This document shows positions 38,123 to 47,377 of a DNA stretch of 64,000 nt, piece by piece. The position numbers and the translations under genes were made by a program. The notes beneath the pieces were generated by a model that was not told the origin of the DNA, did not search any database, and saw only the letters and a program-made list of their open reading frames with translations. Source of the stretch: Lachnospiraceae bacterium (lineage in GTDB: Bacteria; Bacillota; Clostridia; Lachnospirales; Lachnospiraceae); the NCBI GenBank assembly GCA_015057615.1, contig SVEA01000011.1:1-64000 (forward strand), in the 5' to 3' direction. How positions within the stretch are numbered: position 1 is the stretch's first letter; the number at the start of each line of letters is the position of its first letter.

Positions 38123-39472
38123 ATGCAGAAAAAATTATTTCTCAAGGACTATACCTATATTGCATCAATGCTGTTCGGCATGTTCTTTGGTGCGGGCAAT
38201 TTAATCTTTCCTGTATATATGGGGCAGATGGCGGGGCAAAATGTCTTGCCGGCAACGATTGGCTTTTTAATCACCGGAGTAGGCTTACCGCTTCTTGGAA
38301 TTGTAGCAATGGGTATCTCTCACAGCAACGGTTTAAATGAAATGGGCAGCCGTGTTCATCCGGTTTACAGTCTCTTCTTGACCTGTATGCTGTATTTGAC
38401 CATTGGCCCCTTCTTTGCAATTCCAAGGACGGCTACCGTTTCTTTTGAAGTTGGTATCGCTCCGCTGCTGCCGGATCAAAAGATATCGATTTATTTAGCT
38501 GTATTTTCCCTGCTGTTTTTTATAACGGTCTTATGGTTTTCGATCCGGCCTTCCAAAATTTTAACCTGGATCGGTAAAATTTTAAATCCGATTTTTTTAA
38601 TTTCCCTTGGCATATTAGTCATTACCGCCCTGCTCAATCCCATGGGCCAGGTAGCGGAAATTCCGGTCATGGAGAGCTATCAAAGCAATAGTTTTTTCAC
38701 CGGTTTTCTGGAAGGGTATAATACGATGGATGCACTTGCCTCCCTGGCTTTCGGCATCGTTGTTATCAAGGTGATCCGTAATTTAGGAATAGAGGATTCC
38801 AGTGCAGTTGCTGTTGATACGGTAAAATCCGGACTATTTAGCATGACCTTTATGGCTTTGATCTATATCTCCCTTACGATCATTGGGGCACAGAGCAGGG
38901 GCGTATATGAAGTAAGCGCCAACGGCGGCGAGGCACTGTCGATTATCTCAAAGCATTACCTCGGTAATGTAGGTTCGATCGTCCTTGCGATCACCATGAT
39001 ATTTGCCTGCTTAAAAACAGCGGTCGGTCTGATTACCTCCTGCAGCGAAACCTTTGTAACCCTTTTTCCCCATTCCCTTCCTTACAAAGGTTATGCGATC
39101 CTGTTTTGTATCATATCCTTCGGCATAGCAAACTTTGGTTTGAAGAACATTATTTTCTTCTCCATCCCGGTCTTAATGTTTCTATACCCGCTTGCAATCA
39201 CGTTGATTCTACTCAGCTTATTTCATCGTTTTTTCCATGGGGCACGCTGCGTATATCTGTCCGTAACCGGCTTTACTGTGTTTGCCGCTATTTTTGATTT
39301 TATTAAGGCACTTCCGGATACCGTGAAAAATGTTCCGTTTGTGAATGCCCTTGTTTCTTTCGCTTCAAAATATCTGCCCTTCTATGACCTCGGCTTAGGC
39401 TGGGTCGTACCTGCTATTACCGGTCTTATCGTCGGTCTTATCATCAAGCGTACCGTAGCAAGCCGTTCATAG
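38123..39472 (+). CDS. brnQ: Branched-chain amino acid transport system II carrier
   Basis: FGMFFGAGNLIFPVYMGQMAG, GFLEGYNTMDALASLAFG. Confidence 0.96.
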   Translation: MQKKLFLKDYTYIASMLFGMFFGAGNLIFPVYMGQMAGQNVLPATIGFLITGVGLPLLGIVAMGISHSNGLNEMGSRVHPVYSLFLTCMLYLTIGPFFAIPRTATVSFEVGIAPLLPDQKISIYLAVFSLLFFITVLWFSIRPSKILTWIGKILNPIFLISLGILVITALLNPMGQVAEIPVMESYQSNSFFTGFLEGYNTMDALASLAFGIVVIKVIRNLGIEDSSAVAVDTVKSGLFSMTFMALIYISLTIIGAQSRGVYEVSANGGEALSIISKHYLGNVGSIVLAITMIFACLKTAVGLITSCSETFVTLFPHSLPYKGYAILFCIISFGIANFGLKNIIFFSIPVLMFLYPLAITLILLSLFHRFFHGARCVYLSVTGFTVFAAIFDFIKALPDTVKNVPFVNALVSFASKYLPFYDLGLGWVVPAITGLIVGLIIKRTVASRS

Positions 39473-39489
39473 AATTCACTTACCAAAGC

Positions 39490-39544
39490 TTGATAGGGGT
39501 GTCAAAAGCCGATTTGTTAGGATAGCTTTTAACACTCCTATCAA
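39490..39544. repeat. Family A mini-derivative A8 (hairpin after brnQ)
   Basis: ttgataggggtgtcaaaagccgatttgttaggatagcttttaacactcctatcaa. Confidence 0.7.
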
Positions 39545-39594
39545 GCATGGAGGACATAAATGTACCGCAACTCTCTACCGCGGCCTGGGTCGTA

Positions 39595-40947
39595 TCAGAG
39601 GTCCAGCATAACGTTTGCAATGTTAAAATATATAATCAGAGAAAACGCATCTACAATTGTGGTTATAAAAGGACTCGCCATAACGGTAGGATCAAATCCC
39701 AGTTTCTTTGCAATCATCGGGAGCGTGCATCCTACTAACTTAGCTAAGAATACAGTCATAGCAAGGGTAGTACAAACAACCAATGCCACATAGATACCAA
39801 CCTTATCTATCAGTAGCAATTTAGCAAAATTGAACACTGCAAGGGTAATTCCGCACGCAATTGCTACTCGGAATTCTTTCCAGACAACACGGAAGATATC
39901 CTTAAAATCCAGTTCATGTAAGGACAAACCGCGAATAATGGTAACCGATGCCTGGCTTCCTGAGTTTCCGCCCGTATCCATAAGCATGGGGATATATGCG
40001 GTAAGTACCACATACGTTTTCAACGCATCCTCAAAACGGGTGATGATCATTCCGGTAAAGGTTGCGGAAACCATAAGAATGAGCAGCCATGGCGTACGGC
40101 TCTTCCAGATTTCAAAAACTGATTTCTTAAGATACGGCTTATCCGTCGGCGTAATTGCTGCCATAATCTCGATATCCTCGGTTGTTTCCTTCTGCAGTAC
40201 GTCGATCGCATCATCGACGGTTACAATACCAACCAGTCTTGAGTCCTTGTCTACCACCGGTAATACAGTCAGGTCGTATTTGGCAAATAGATTCGCCACC
40301 GTCTCCTGATCCTCTGTCGTCGTTACGTGAATAACATTGCGGTCCATCACATCTGCAATCAGTGTACTGTCATCGGAGAGGATCATGGTTCTGATCGTTA
40401 CAAATCCGATCAGATGCCTTACCGGGTCCATCACATAGCAGGTATCAATCGTCTCGCTGTTCAGCCCTTTTTGCTTGATTACCTTGATGGCATCCGCAAT
40501 TGTCATATTTGAATGCAAACCGATAAACTCCGTTGTCATAATACTTCCGGCGGAATCATGCGGATATTTTAATATCTCATTGATCAGCATACGAGTATGG
40601 GTATCGGAGTTCATAAGAATACGCTCTACCACATTTGCAGGCATTTCTTCCACAAGGTCTACCATATCATCGATATATAATTCATTCACGACTTCACGGA
40701 TCTCCGTATCCGAGAAGCTGCGGATCAGCATCTCCTGCTGCTCTGTGTCCATTTCTGCAAAGGATTCCGCTGCAAGATCCTTGGGTAAAATCCGAAACAT
40801 TAAAAGGATATTCTTCTCCGGTATATTTTCAAATAGTGCTGCAATATCGACTGGTTTCATCTTAGAAAAAATGCTCTTGATCGCCTTGTACTTTTTCTCT
40901 TCCATAAGTTCCATAACGTTTATTTCAAGTGAATTAAATTTTGCCAT
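39595..40947 (-). CDS. mgtE: Magnesium transporter MgtE
   Basis: MgtE_N, tandem CBS, GGNSGSQASVTIIRGL, LVGCTLPMIAKKLGFDPTVMASPFITTIVDA. Confidence 0.96.
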   Translation of the reverse strand: MAKFNSLEINVMELMEEKKYKAIKSIFSKMKPVDIAALFENIPEKNILLMFRILPKDLAAESFAEMDTEQQEMLIRSFSDTEIREVVNELYIDDMVDLVEEMPANVVERILMNSDTHTRMLINEILKYPHDSAGSIMTTEFIGLHSNMTIADAIKVIKQKGLNSETIDTCYVMDPVRHLIGFVTIRTMILSDDSTLIADVMDRNVIHVTTTEDQETVANLFAKYDLTVLPVVDKDSRLVGIVTVDDAIDVLQKETTEDIEIMAAITPTDKPYLKKSVFEIWKSRTPWLLILMVSATFTGMIITRFEDALKTYVVLTAYIPMLMDTGGNSGSQASVTIIRGLSLHELDFKDIFRVVWKEFRVAIACGITLAVFNFAKLLLIDKVGIYVALVVCTTLAMTVFLAKLVGCTLPMIAKKLGFDPTVMASPFITTIVDAFSLIIYFNIANVMLDL

Positions 40948-41040
40948 AAAGTCTTACCTCCTTATAAAGTATGTAATGAGAGCACCCGTATCAGAGGCCC
41001 CCTGTCTTCGACAGGAGCAAGACACAATTTGGCCGAAGCA

Positions 41041-41118
41041 TCAGTGATAAGCGGATACATCCGCAGTCATCTTACACCATCGACCAGGAATTGTGCCGCT
41101 ACTACTGCCAGTATCCAT
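41041..41118 (-). CDS. Candidate 25-aa leader ORF MDTGSSSGTIPGRWCKMTADVSAYH between M-box and mgtE
   Basis: ATG preceded by aaaggagcgaggtg on minus strand; ends in TGA; not in supplied ORF track because short. Confidence 0.55.
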   Translation of the reverse strand: MDTGSSSGTIPGRWCKMTADVSAYH

Positions 41119-41146
41119 CTTTTTCACCTCGCTCCTTTCTAAAACA

Positions 41147-41180
41147 ATAATCCCGGACTACAAAAAACGTATGTCCGGGA
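41147..41180 (-). terminator. Expression-platform terminator candidate of M-box
   Basis: tcccggac atacgttttttgta gtccggga then ttattgtttt. Confidence 0.65.
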
Positions 41181-41181
41181 C

Positions 41182-41342
41182 ACGAATATTCTACAGCACC
41201 GTCTGAGCTTTAGCTTCGCAGGGCAATGTAATTGCATTATGCTGCACCTTATGCTTCGACGCAGCCTGTTCAAACCTGCTCATGGTGTCTCCACCAATCC
41301 GCGGCAGCAATCCGTATCCCTGTGGTAGCCTTACCTACCGGA
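41182..41342 (-). promoter_or_regulatory. M-box (ykoK) Mg2+ riboswitch
   Basis: Minus strand ggtaggtaaggctaccacagggatacggattgctgccgc...ctgcgtcgaagcataaggtgcagc...gaagctaaagctcagacggtgctgtag, upstream of mgtE. Confidence 0.88.
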
Positions 41343-41428
41343 TCAATTAACACTAATTAGTTTAGCCGTTATTTTCGAAACTGTCAAGTTCATGGAAATC
41401 AATTTTTATAAAAGGGCAAAAAAGGATT

Positions 41429-41626
41429 ACTGTTCACACCCACCCTGTATACCAAGTTATGATTTTGTCAAATGTATCCGTATCGGAGACGCTTTCGCTT
41501 AAGATTCATTACGTAGCGGTACATAAGGCTCCAAAATACGGAGCCAAAGTACCAACGAATGCAAATACTCCTGATGGGATATCATTTGTCGAAATCATAT
41601 TATAGACTTATTGGGGTGTGAACAGT
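41429..41626. mobile_element. Palindromic MITE-like element B
   Basis: TIRs actgttcacacc / ggtgtgaacagt; flanked by 11-bp direct repeat caaaaaaggat at 41417-41427 and 41629-41639. Confidence 0.75.
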
Positions 41627-41762
41627 AACAAAAAAGGATCTGCAGCCTTCTTTCGCATGCGGGAGGATAAGACACTGATTCCTTCTGTCTTTCCAACCGT
41701 GTACTACAGGAAGGTTACACACCCTCTTCTATGCTTGCAGAGCTGCTGCCTTTTCGTAAACG

Positions 41763-42057
41763 GGGGCTGTCGCACTAACAACCTAAAAAGGCGCCCACAT
41801 AGAACTAGAATGTTTATCACATCAATGTCTAAAAAAAGAGTATGTGAATTATTATCCATAAAGAGACCGTTTGTCGCCATCGGTACTTAGGTTGTGGCAG
41901 ATAAATATCTGTCACAGCCTTATGTACCGCTATGAGCGACAACCGAGTGAGAACGTGTCTTATGTTGGATAATAATCACACACTCTTATTGAAAACCTAA
42001 AAGGTGATAAACATCATTAGCGTGAAAAGGGCGTCGTATATTTAGTGCGACAGCCCC
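41763..42057. mobile_element. Full-length palindromic MITE-like element C
   Basis: TIRs ggggctgtcgcactaa / ttagtgcgacagcccc with arm complementarity continuing to a central hairpin gttgtggcagataaatatctgtcacagc. Confidence 0.75.
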
Positions 42058-42079
42058 TGCAGCCGCATGTTTTCAAATA

Positions 42080-43663
42080 CTATTTGGAACTCTGCCATTC
42101 ATCAATTTGACTCTGCATTTCATCAATTACATCCTGAACACCGGTTGCTTCAAGCTTCTTAATTAATTTTGGAATTACATCATCCGGATCCACACTACCC
42201 GTATAAAGTGCAGCGCCAAACTCGTCTAAAATACCTCGAAAGCCTGCAATCTGTGTCGAAACAGGATCCGTATCAAAGTCAAATCCAAAGCTTGGGGTCG
42301 ATATCGATTTATTATTAAAGTCTCTGAATTCTGCCCATTTATCGAGCGGTTCTTTCTCTTGTACATACGTATTAAACAATCCGCCCTGTACCCAATAAGG
42401 CACCGAATAATTCTTTCTGTTTTCCTCATTAATCTGTATCTTACAGTTATATACAAATGGTCTGCCCTCGGTTTGCTCGATTTCCTCCTGCGTTGCATCC
42501 ACCTTATCATAATGAACTCCCTCAATACCATAGTTCAAAAGATTTCGTAAATATTCATCTGTATTAATCAGGTTTAATAATTCAACTGCTTTTTCCGGAT
42601 GCTTGGAGGTTCTTGAAACACCAGTCATTGCACCTCTGGCGGAAGCATTCGTTACTACCGTATCCATAATAGGAGTCGCAACGACTTCATAGCCTAAGTC
42701 CTTCCCCCAGATCAGTTCTGCATACGGCTGACCGTCGCCCTTTGTAACAAAACGCTTCACTGACTTATCATCGCTTGCCGTTGCCGCATCTTTGTTAATA
42801 TATCCTGCAAGAAAATACTCTCTAATTGTTCGCAGCGTACTCTGCATCTTCTCTGTCTCAAATACATTCTTAACAACTAAATGATTCGGATCGCAATCAT
42901 ATTCAATTCCAATCGGATCCTGTATCTTATCCATGTAGGTTGGTGCCGTGAAATCTCTTGTTAAATACATCGGAACGACTTCCGGCTCATTCTCCTTAAT
43001 TACCTTTAACCATGGCTCCAGATCCTCTACAGTTTTGATCTCCTGATACGGGATATCATACTTATCTACATATTCCTTTGTAAATACCCACATCGGCATA
43101 CTTCCGATTTCCTTCTCATTCGGCACGGCATAGGTGATGCCACCGATTTTGGCTGCCTCCCAGAATTTCGGATCAATATTATCATACATTTCTTTCCCAT
43201 ACTCTTTGAGCAAATCATCCAATGCAAGGAACGCACCCTTTTGCGCATTTTGCACATAATCATTTGCCCAGGAGCAGGTAAACATTAAGTCGAATTCATC
43301 ACCAGTATTAATTAATACCTGCATCTTCTTGTTGTAATCGCCCCAGCCAATCTGATTGATCTTCAGCGTTACACCGATTTTCTCTTTCGTATACTCATTT
43401 ACCTTTTCCAAAACGGTATCCATATCCTTCTGCGGATCCCCGATTTGATACCAGATCAATTCCACGACTTCATCTTTGCCGGAATCCTTCTTAGCGGAAT
43501 CATCCTTTTTATCATTCTCTTTATTCATATCGGTTTGCTTTGTCGCCTCGGTGGTATCCTTTTCATTGACTTTGGGCGATTTTTGGCATCCTGTCATCAA
43601 GGATAAAACCAGAACAAAGGAAAGTATTAATGCAAATACCTGTTTACTCCTTCTTACTTTCAT
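42080..43663 (-). CDS. Extracellular solute-binding lipoprotein
   Basis: Lipobox LSLMTGCQK; DUF3502-like C-terminus; downstream of LplB/LplC permeases. Confidence 0.92.
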   Translation of the reverse strand: MKVRRSKQVFALILSFVLVLSLMTGCQKSPKVNEKDTTEATKQTDMNKENDKKDDSAKKDSGKDEVVELIWYQIGDPQKDMDTVLEKVNEYTKEKIGVTLKINQIGWGDYNKKMQVLINTGDEFDLMFTCSWANDYVQNAQKGAFLALDDLLKEYGKEMYDNIDPKFWEAAKIGGITYAVPNEKEIGSMPMWVFTKEYVDKYDIPYQEIKTVEDLEPWLKVIKENEPEVVPMYLTRDFTAPTYMDKIQDPIGIEYDCDPNHLVVKNVFETEKMQSTLRTIREYFLAGYINKDAATASDDKSVKRFVTKGDGQPYAELIWGKDLGYEVVATPIMDTVVTNASARGAMTGVSRTSKHPEKAVELLNLINTDEYLRNLLNYGIEGVHYDKVDATQEEIEQTEGRPFVYNCKIQINEENRKNYSVPYWVQGGLFNTYVQEKEPLDKWAEFRDFNNKSISTPSFGFDFDTDPVSTQIAGFRGILDEFGAALYTGSVDPDDVIPKLIKKLEATGVQDVIDEMQSQIDEWQSSK

Positions 43664-43754
43664 TATAAATCCTCCCTTAATATATGATAATTATATTTTA
43701 TAATACTTCCATGCTTTTCCAAGTGCATTAATTACAGTTTTACTTCACAAATTA

Positions 43755-44720
43755 TTATTCCTTAACTGCACCAATCGTCAAACCTTTTACAAAGTACCGC
43801 TGAAAGAAAGGATAGGCAAAAATGATCGGCAAAGTGGCAATGACAACGATCGCCATCTTCGTACTTTCCTTCGGCAGATTTAAAGCCATTTCAACACCAT
43901 CGATCCCCATTACCGTTGCGTTATTAATAAAGAATTCCATATTGGATTCAATCTTAATCAGCAGATACTGCAGCGGTATAATGGAGTTATCATCAATATA
44001 CAGCATCGCATTAAACCAATCGTTCCAGTATGCTAAGGTCAGGAACAAACCGATCGTTGCTAAACCGGGCAATGCCATGGGAATAACGATCTGGAAAAAG
44101 AGTCTTAGCTCCGATGCTCCGTCAATCTTCGCCGATTCAACCACGGATTCCGGAATACTGGTATTAAAAAAGGTCCGCAATACGATAATATTAAACGAGT
44201 TGAGAGCTAATGGAAGTATTAATACCCATATGGTATTTTTTAACATAAGCACCTTCGAGATCACGAAATAATTTGCCACCAAACCGCCGTTAAACAGCAT
44301 CGGGATTGCAATCAGCTTCGTGAAAAACTTACGGTACGCGAATGTTTTTCTGGATAAGGCATAGGCGTAAGTGCCGGTCAGCAATAATCCGATTATGGTT
44401 CCTAAGACCGTTACGGTAATTGTGGAGCCATAGCTTTTCAAAATATTGGTTCCCGAATCAAAGATATACCGATAAGCCTCCAAGCTTAGCTTTTTTGGTA
44501 TAAATTGATAGCCGTATAACGTCAGTGCCTTCTCATCTGTAAAGGAAATTATAATTACAAACAGGTAGGGAATAATACAAATCAATGCGAGAAAAGCCAG
44601 AATAATGTTGAAAATTGTATTGGTTGCCGGCTTAATCTGATTATATTTGCATTGTGCTTCCTCTATTTTTTCGATATGTTTCTCCTGCTTGGTACGCTTA
44701 AAGCCAAGTAACATATTCAT
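43755..44720 (-). CDS. Carbohydrate ABC transporter permease (LplC/YtcP type)
   Basis: LFNGGLVANYFVISKVLMLKNTIWVLILPLALNSFN, KIDGASELRLFFQIVIPMALP. Confidence 0.93.
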   Translation of the reverse strand: MNMLLGFKRTKQEKHIEKIEEAQCKYNQIKPATNTIFNIILAFLALICIIPYLFVIIISFTDEKALTLYGYQFIPKKLSLEAYRYIFDSGTNILKSYGSTITVTVLGTIIGLLLTGTYAYALSRKTFAYRKFFTKLIAIPMLFNGGLVANYFVISKVLMLKNTIWVLILPLALNSFNIIVLRTFFNTSIPESVVESAKIDGASELRLFFQIVIPMALPGLATIGLFLTLAYWNDWFNAMLYIDDNSIIPLQYLLIKIESNMEFFINNATVMGIDGVEMALNLPKESTKMAIVVIATLPIIFAYPFFQRYFVKGLTIGAVKE

Positions 44721-44730
44721 TCACCTCCGT

Positions 44731-45678
44731 CTAGAATAATGCATTATCACTGTCGATTTTAGATACGATCTTATTTGCCGTCAAAATAAGTATAAAGCCT
44801 ACCGTAGATTGAAATAATGCCGCAGCCGAACTCATACCGATCTCTCCGGATGCCGTCAATGCGCGGTATACATAAGTATCAAGAACGTTAGTGTAATCAA
44901 ACAGGGCTCCTGAGTTTCTTGGAATCTGATAGAACAATCCAAAATCTGCACTGAAAATTCTGCCTACCGATAGGATAAATAAAATTGTGATTACCGGCTT
45001 GATCAGGGGAATTGTTATGTACTTGATTTGCTGAAATTTTGTAGCTCCGTCTATGACTGCCGCTTCATAATAGGTCTTATCAATGCCGCATATCGAGGCA
45101 AGATAAACGACGGTATTATAACCGATTCCCTTCCACTGGCTGACCAGAATAATAATGAACGGCCAGAACTTTTTCTCACTGTACCAGGCGATTTCTGTTT
45201 TCCCCATGCTTTGCAGAAGGTTATTAATAAATCCCTTATCCGGGTTTAAGAATGCATATAGAAAATAGCTTACGACTACCCAGGATAAAAAGTACGGCAA
45301 AAACATAGAACTTTGATAAATTTTAGCAAGGGTCTTCTTTCGGATCTCATTCAGCATTAATGCCACAAGGATCGGCAGTACGATACCCAGAACGATAAAA
45401 ACGATATTGTAGCAGACGGTATTTCGAAATACGATCCACATGTCTCCGCTGTAAAATAAAAACCTGAAATTATCAAAACCGCACCACTCACTATCAATTA
45501 AGCTTTTTATAAACCCGCCAGTCAGCTTGAGTTTTTTAAAAGCCACAATAACTCCGAACATTGGCAAATAGGCAAATATAAGAAACCATATTGCACCCGG
45601 AAGACTAAGCATAATCAATTGCCGGTTTCTTTTTAATCTGCTCATAAAGCTTGACTTTCTCGATTTCTGTCCCTGCAT
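44731..45678 (-). CDS. Carbohydrate ABC transporter permease (LplB type)
   Basis: MFLPYFLSWVVVSYFLYAFLN, YYEAAVIDGATKFQQIKYITIPLIKP. Confidence 0.93.
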   Translation of the reverse strand: MQGQKSRKSSFMSRLKRNRQLIMLSLPGAIWFLIFAYLPMFGVIVAFKKLKLTGGFIKSLIDSEWCGFDNFRFLFYSGDMWIVFRNTVCYNIVFIVLGIVLPILVALMLNEIRKKTLAKIYQSSMFLPYFLSWVVVSYFLYAFLNPDKGFINNLLQSMGKTEIAWYSEKKFWPFIIILVSQWKGIGYNTVVYLASICGIDKTYYEAAVIDGATKFQQIKYITIPLIKPVITILFILSVGRIFSADFGLFYQIPRNSGALFDYTNVLDTYVYRALTASGEIGMSSAAALFQSTVGFILILTANKIVSKIDSDNALF

Positions 45679-45850
45679 CTTGTCTGATTTCCTCCTTTAT
45701 TGCTTTCCTGCTTATACTATACCATTTATGAAAATAAGGTTATAGTTAAAAACTTTTAGGTTTAGTGAACATTCTATTGATATTATCCGGATTACGTTTC
45801 CAAACAAGTAAAACAGCCATTTTCTAAAACGATAATTTATGACGCTCCTA

Positions 45851-47377
45851 TTAATAATTTTTCATTTCACGCAGGGAAGCCGGTGAGGTACCATAGCACT
45901 GCTTAAACTTCCTATAAAAATAACTGGCATCCGTATAGCCGACCTCTTTTGCGATGTCATTTATTTTCATATTCGTTTTTAAAATCAGATCTTTCGCCTT
46001 GCTATTCTTAATATTCGTAACATATTGTGAAAACGAGCATCCTACCTCCTTTTGAAAAAGCTGTCCTAAGTAGGAGGTGTTCATGTTATAGGCATTTGCC
46101 AGTGTCTTTAAATTCATATCTTCCCGGTAATTATGCTCTACATCGCTTAAGATCTGCCGTACCACCGGAGTATACTGCGAATCTTCTATATTGATGCACT
46201 CCATAATCTCAATGATTTCAAGCAAAAAGATGCCTTTGATATCGGATAATTCATCCGCCCGAAATAATTCTTCAATCACTTCCGCCAGATTCTTCAGCTT
46301 ATTTTTCTTCGTTAATTTGAACTCATTGATAATATTTTGAAGAGCTAGGGCAAGTTTAATTGACAAATGATAGATCACGTCACTTGTCACCTGCTCTATG
46401 GCAATATTATTGACAAATAAATCTTCAATATAGGCATTAACCGCCAATCGGTCCTTCGCAAGAATCATCTTTTGAAGGTACCCTTCATCCAGGGCAATAT
46501 TCTTTGATTTTCTGCCGCTGACATAGCTTTTGTCAATACAGCTGCTATAGCCGGCAAACATGATATATTTTTGAAGCTTTCTTATTTCCTTTAGGGCGGG
46601 TCTTAGATTATTAAGCTCTGTGAACAGGCTGCTTACGGTAAAGAAAGTAAGCACTTCAAAAAAAGCCTCTATCTTATCCTGCAATTGTGAAAAGTAGGAC
46701 ATAAGACAGGCTTCCTCTGCCGTGTCGGTAAAGAACAAAAGGATGATCTCATCTTTTGCATAATTAAAGAAATGCATGTCATGTTTCTTGCATTCCTCTT
46801 TCAGATAAGACAATATATCCGCCATCTTCTCTTCTTTGATATTCTTCTGCTTAATCTTAATATTGGCGGCAACGCCGTAGGGCTTATCCATGTGGATGCC
46901 AAGCTCTTTAAAGTAGTCCGTACTCCCTTCCTTCATTTCACCGGATAAAAAGCGCAATAATTTCTGCTTGGAGATAATGCTCCTCTTCTCCCCATGGTCG
47001 ATTTTCTTCAATTTCTCAACCGCCTCGGTCAGAATATTTTCCAATTCCACCTCATTGATCGGTTTTAAAATATAATTCTCAACATCCAGCCGAATCGCTC
47101 TTCGCGCATATTGAAACTCATCATACCCGCTCAGAATCACACACCTCATACGCTTATCCTTTTTTCTGACCTCGGTCAGTAGCTCCAACCCATCCATGAC
47201 CGGCATATTAATATCAGTTATAATAATATCGACCGGCTCTTCCTCCAGCTTCGTAACCGCCTCCATCCCGTTACGAACCATATGTACCACCTGTAACCCA
47301 AGCTTATCCCAATCAATAATCTTAGAAATCCCCTCAAGAATTAATCCCTCATCTTCGGCAATCAGTACTTTATACAT
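45851..47377 (-). CDS. Response regulator with AraC-type output domain (YesN-like)
   Basis: VLIAEDEGLILEGISKII, IITDINMPVMDGLELL, C-terminal AraC HTH. Confidence 0.95.
   Translation of the reverse strand: MYKVLIAEDEGLILEGISKIIDWDKLGLQVVHMVRNGMEAVTKLEEEPVDIIITDINMPVMDGLELLTEVRKKDKRMRCVILSGYDEFQYARRAIRLDVENYILKPINEVELENILTEAVEKLKKIDHGEKRSIISKQKLLRFLSGEMKEGSTDYFKELGIHMDKPYGVAANIKIKQKNIKEEKMADILSYLKEECKKHDMHFFNYAKDEIILLFFTDTAEEACLMSYFSQLQDKIEAFFEVLTFFTVSSLFTELNNLRPALKEIRKLQKYIMFAGYSSCIDKSYVSGRKSKNIALDEGYLQKMILAKDRLAVNAYIEDLFVNNIAIEQVTSDVIYHLSIKLALALQNIINEFKLTKKNKLKNLAEVIEELFRADELSDIKGIFLLEIIEIMECINIEDSQYTPVVRQILSDVEHNYREDMNLKTLANAYNMNTSYLGQLFQKEVGCSFSQYVTNIKNSKAKDLILKTNMKINDIAKEVGYTDASYFYRKFKQCYGTSPASLREMKNY

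Noticed and set aside
40475-41047. 190-aa plus-strand ORF antisense to mgtE
   Set aside because: Mgt E coding is unambiguous on the minus strand; the antisense ORF is low-complexity Ser/Ile-rich as expected from codon mirror effects.
41100-41140. Possible second M-box-like copy (aggtgaaaaagatggatactggcagtagtagcggc)
   Set aside because: Superficial resemblance to the M-box 5' region only; the rest of the aptamer is missing, and the ORF/hairpin reading explains it better.
41618-41890. 90-aa ORF (MNSNKKGSAAFFRMREDK...)
   Set aside because: Runs across the boundary of two palindromic elements; no coding character, explained by repeats.
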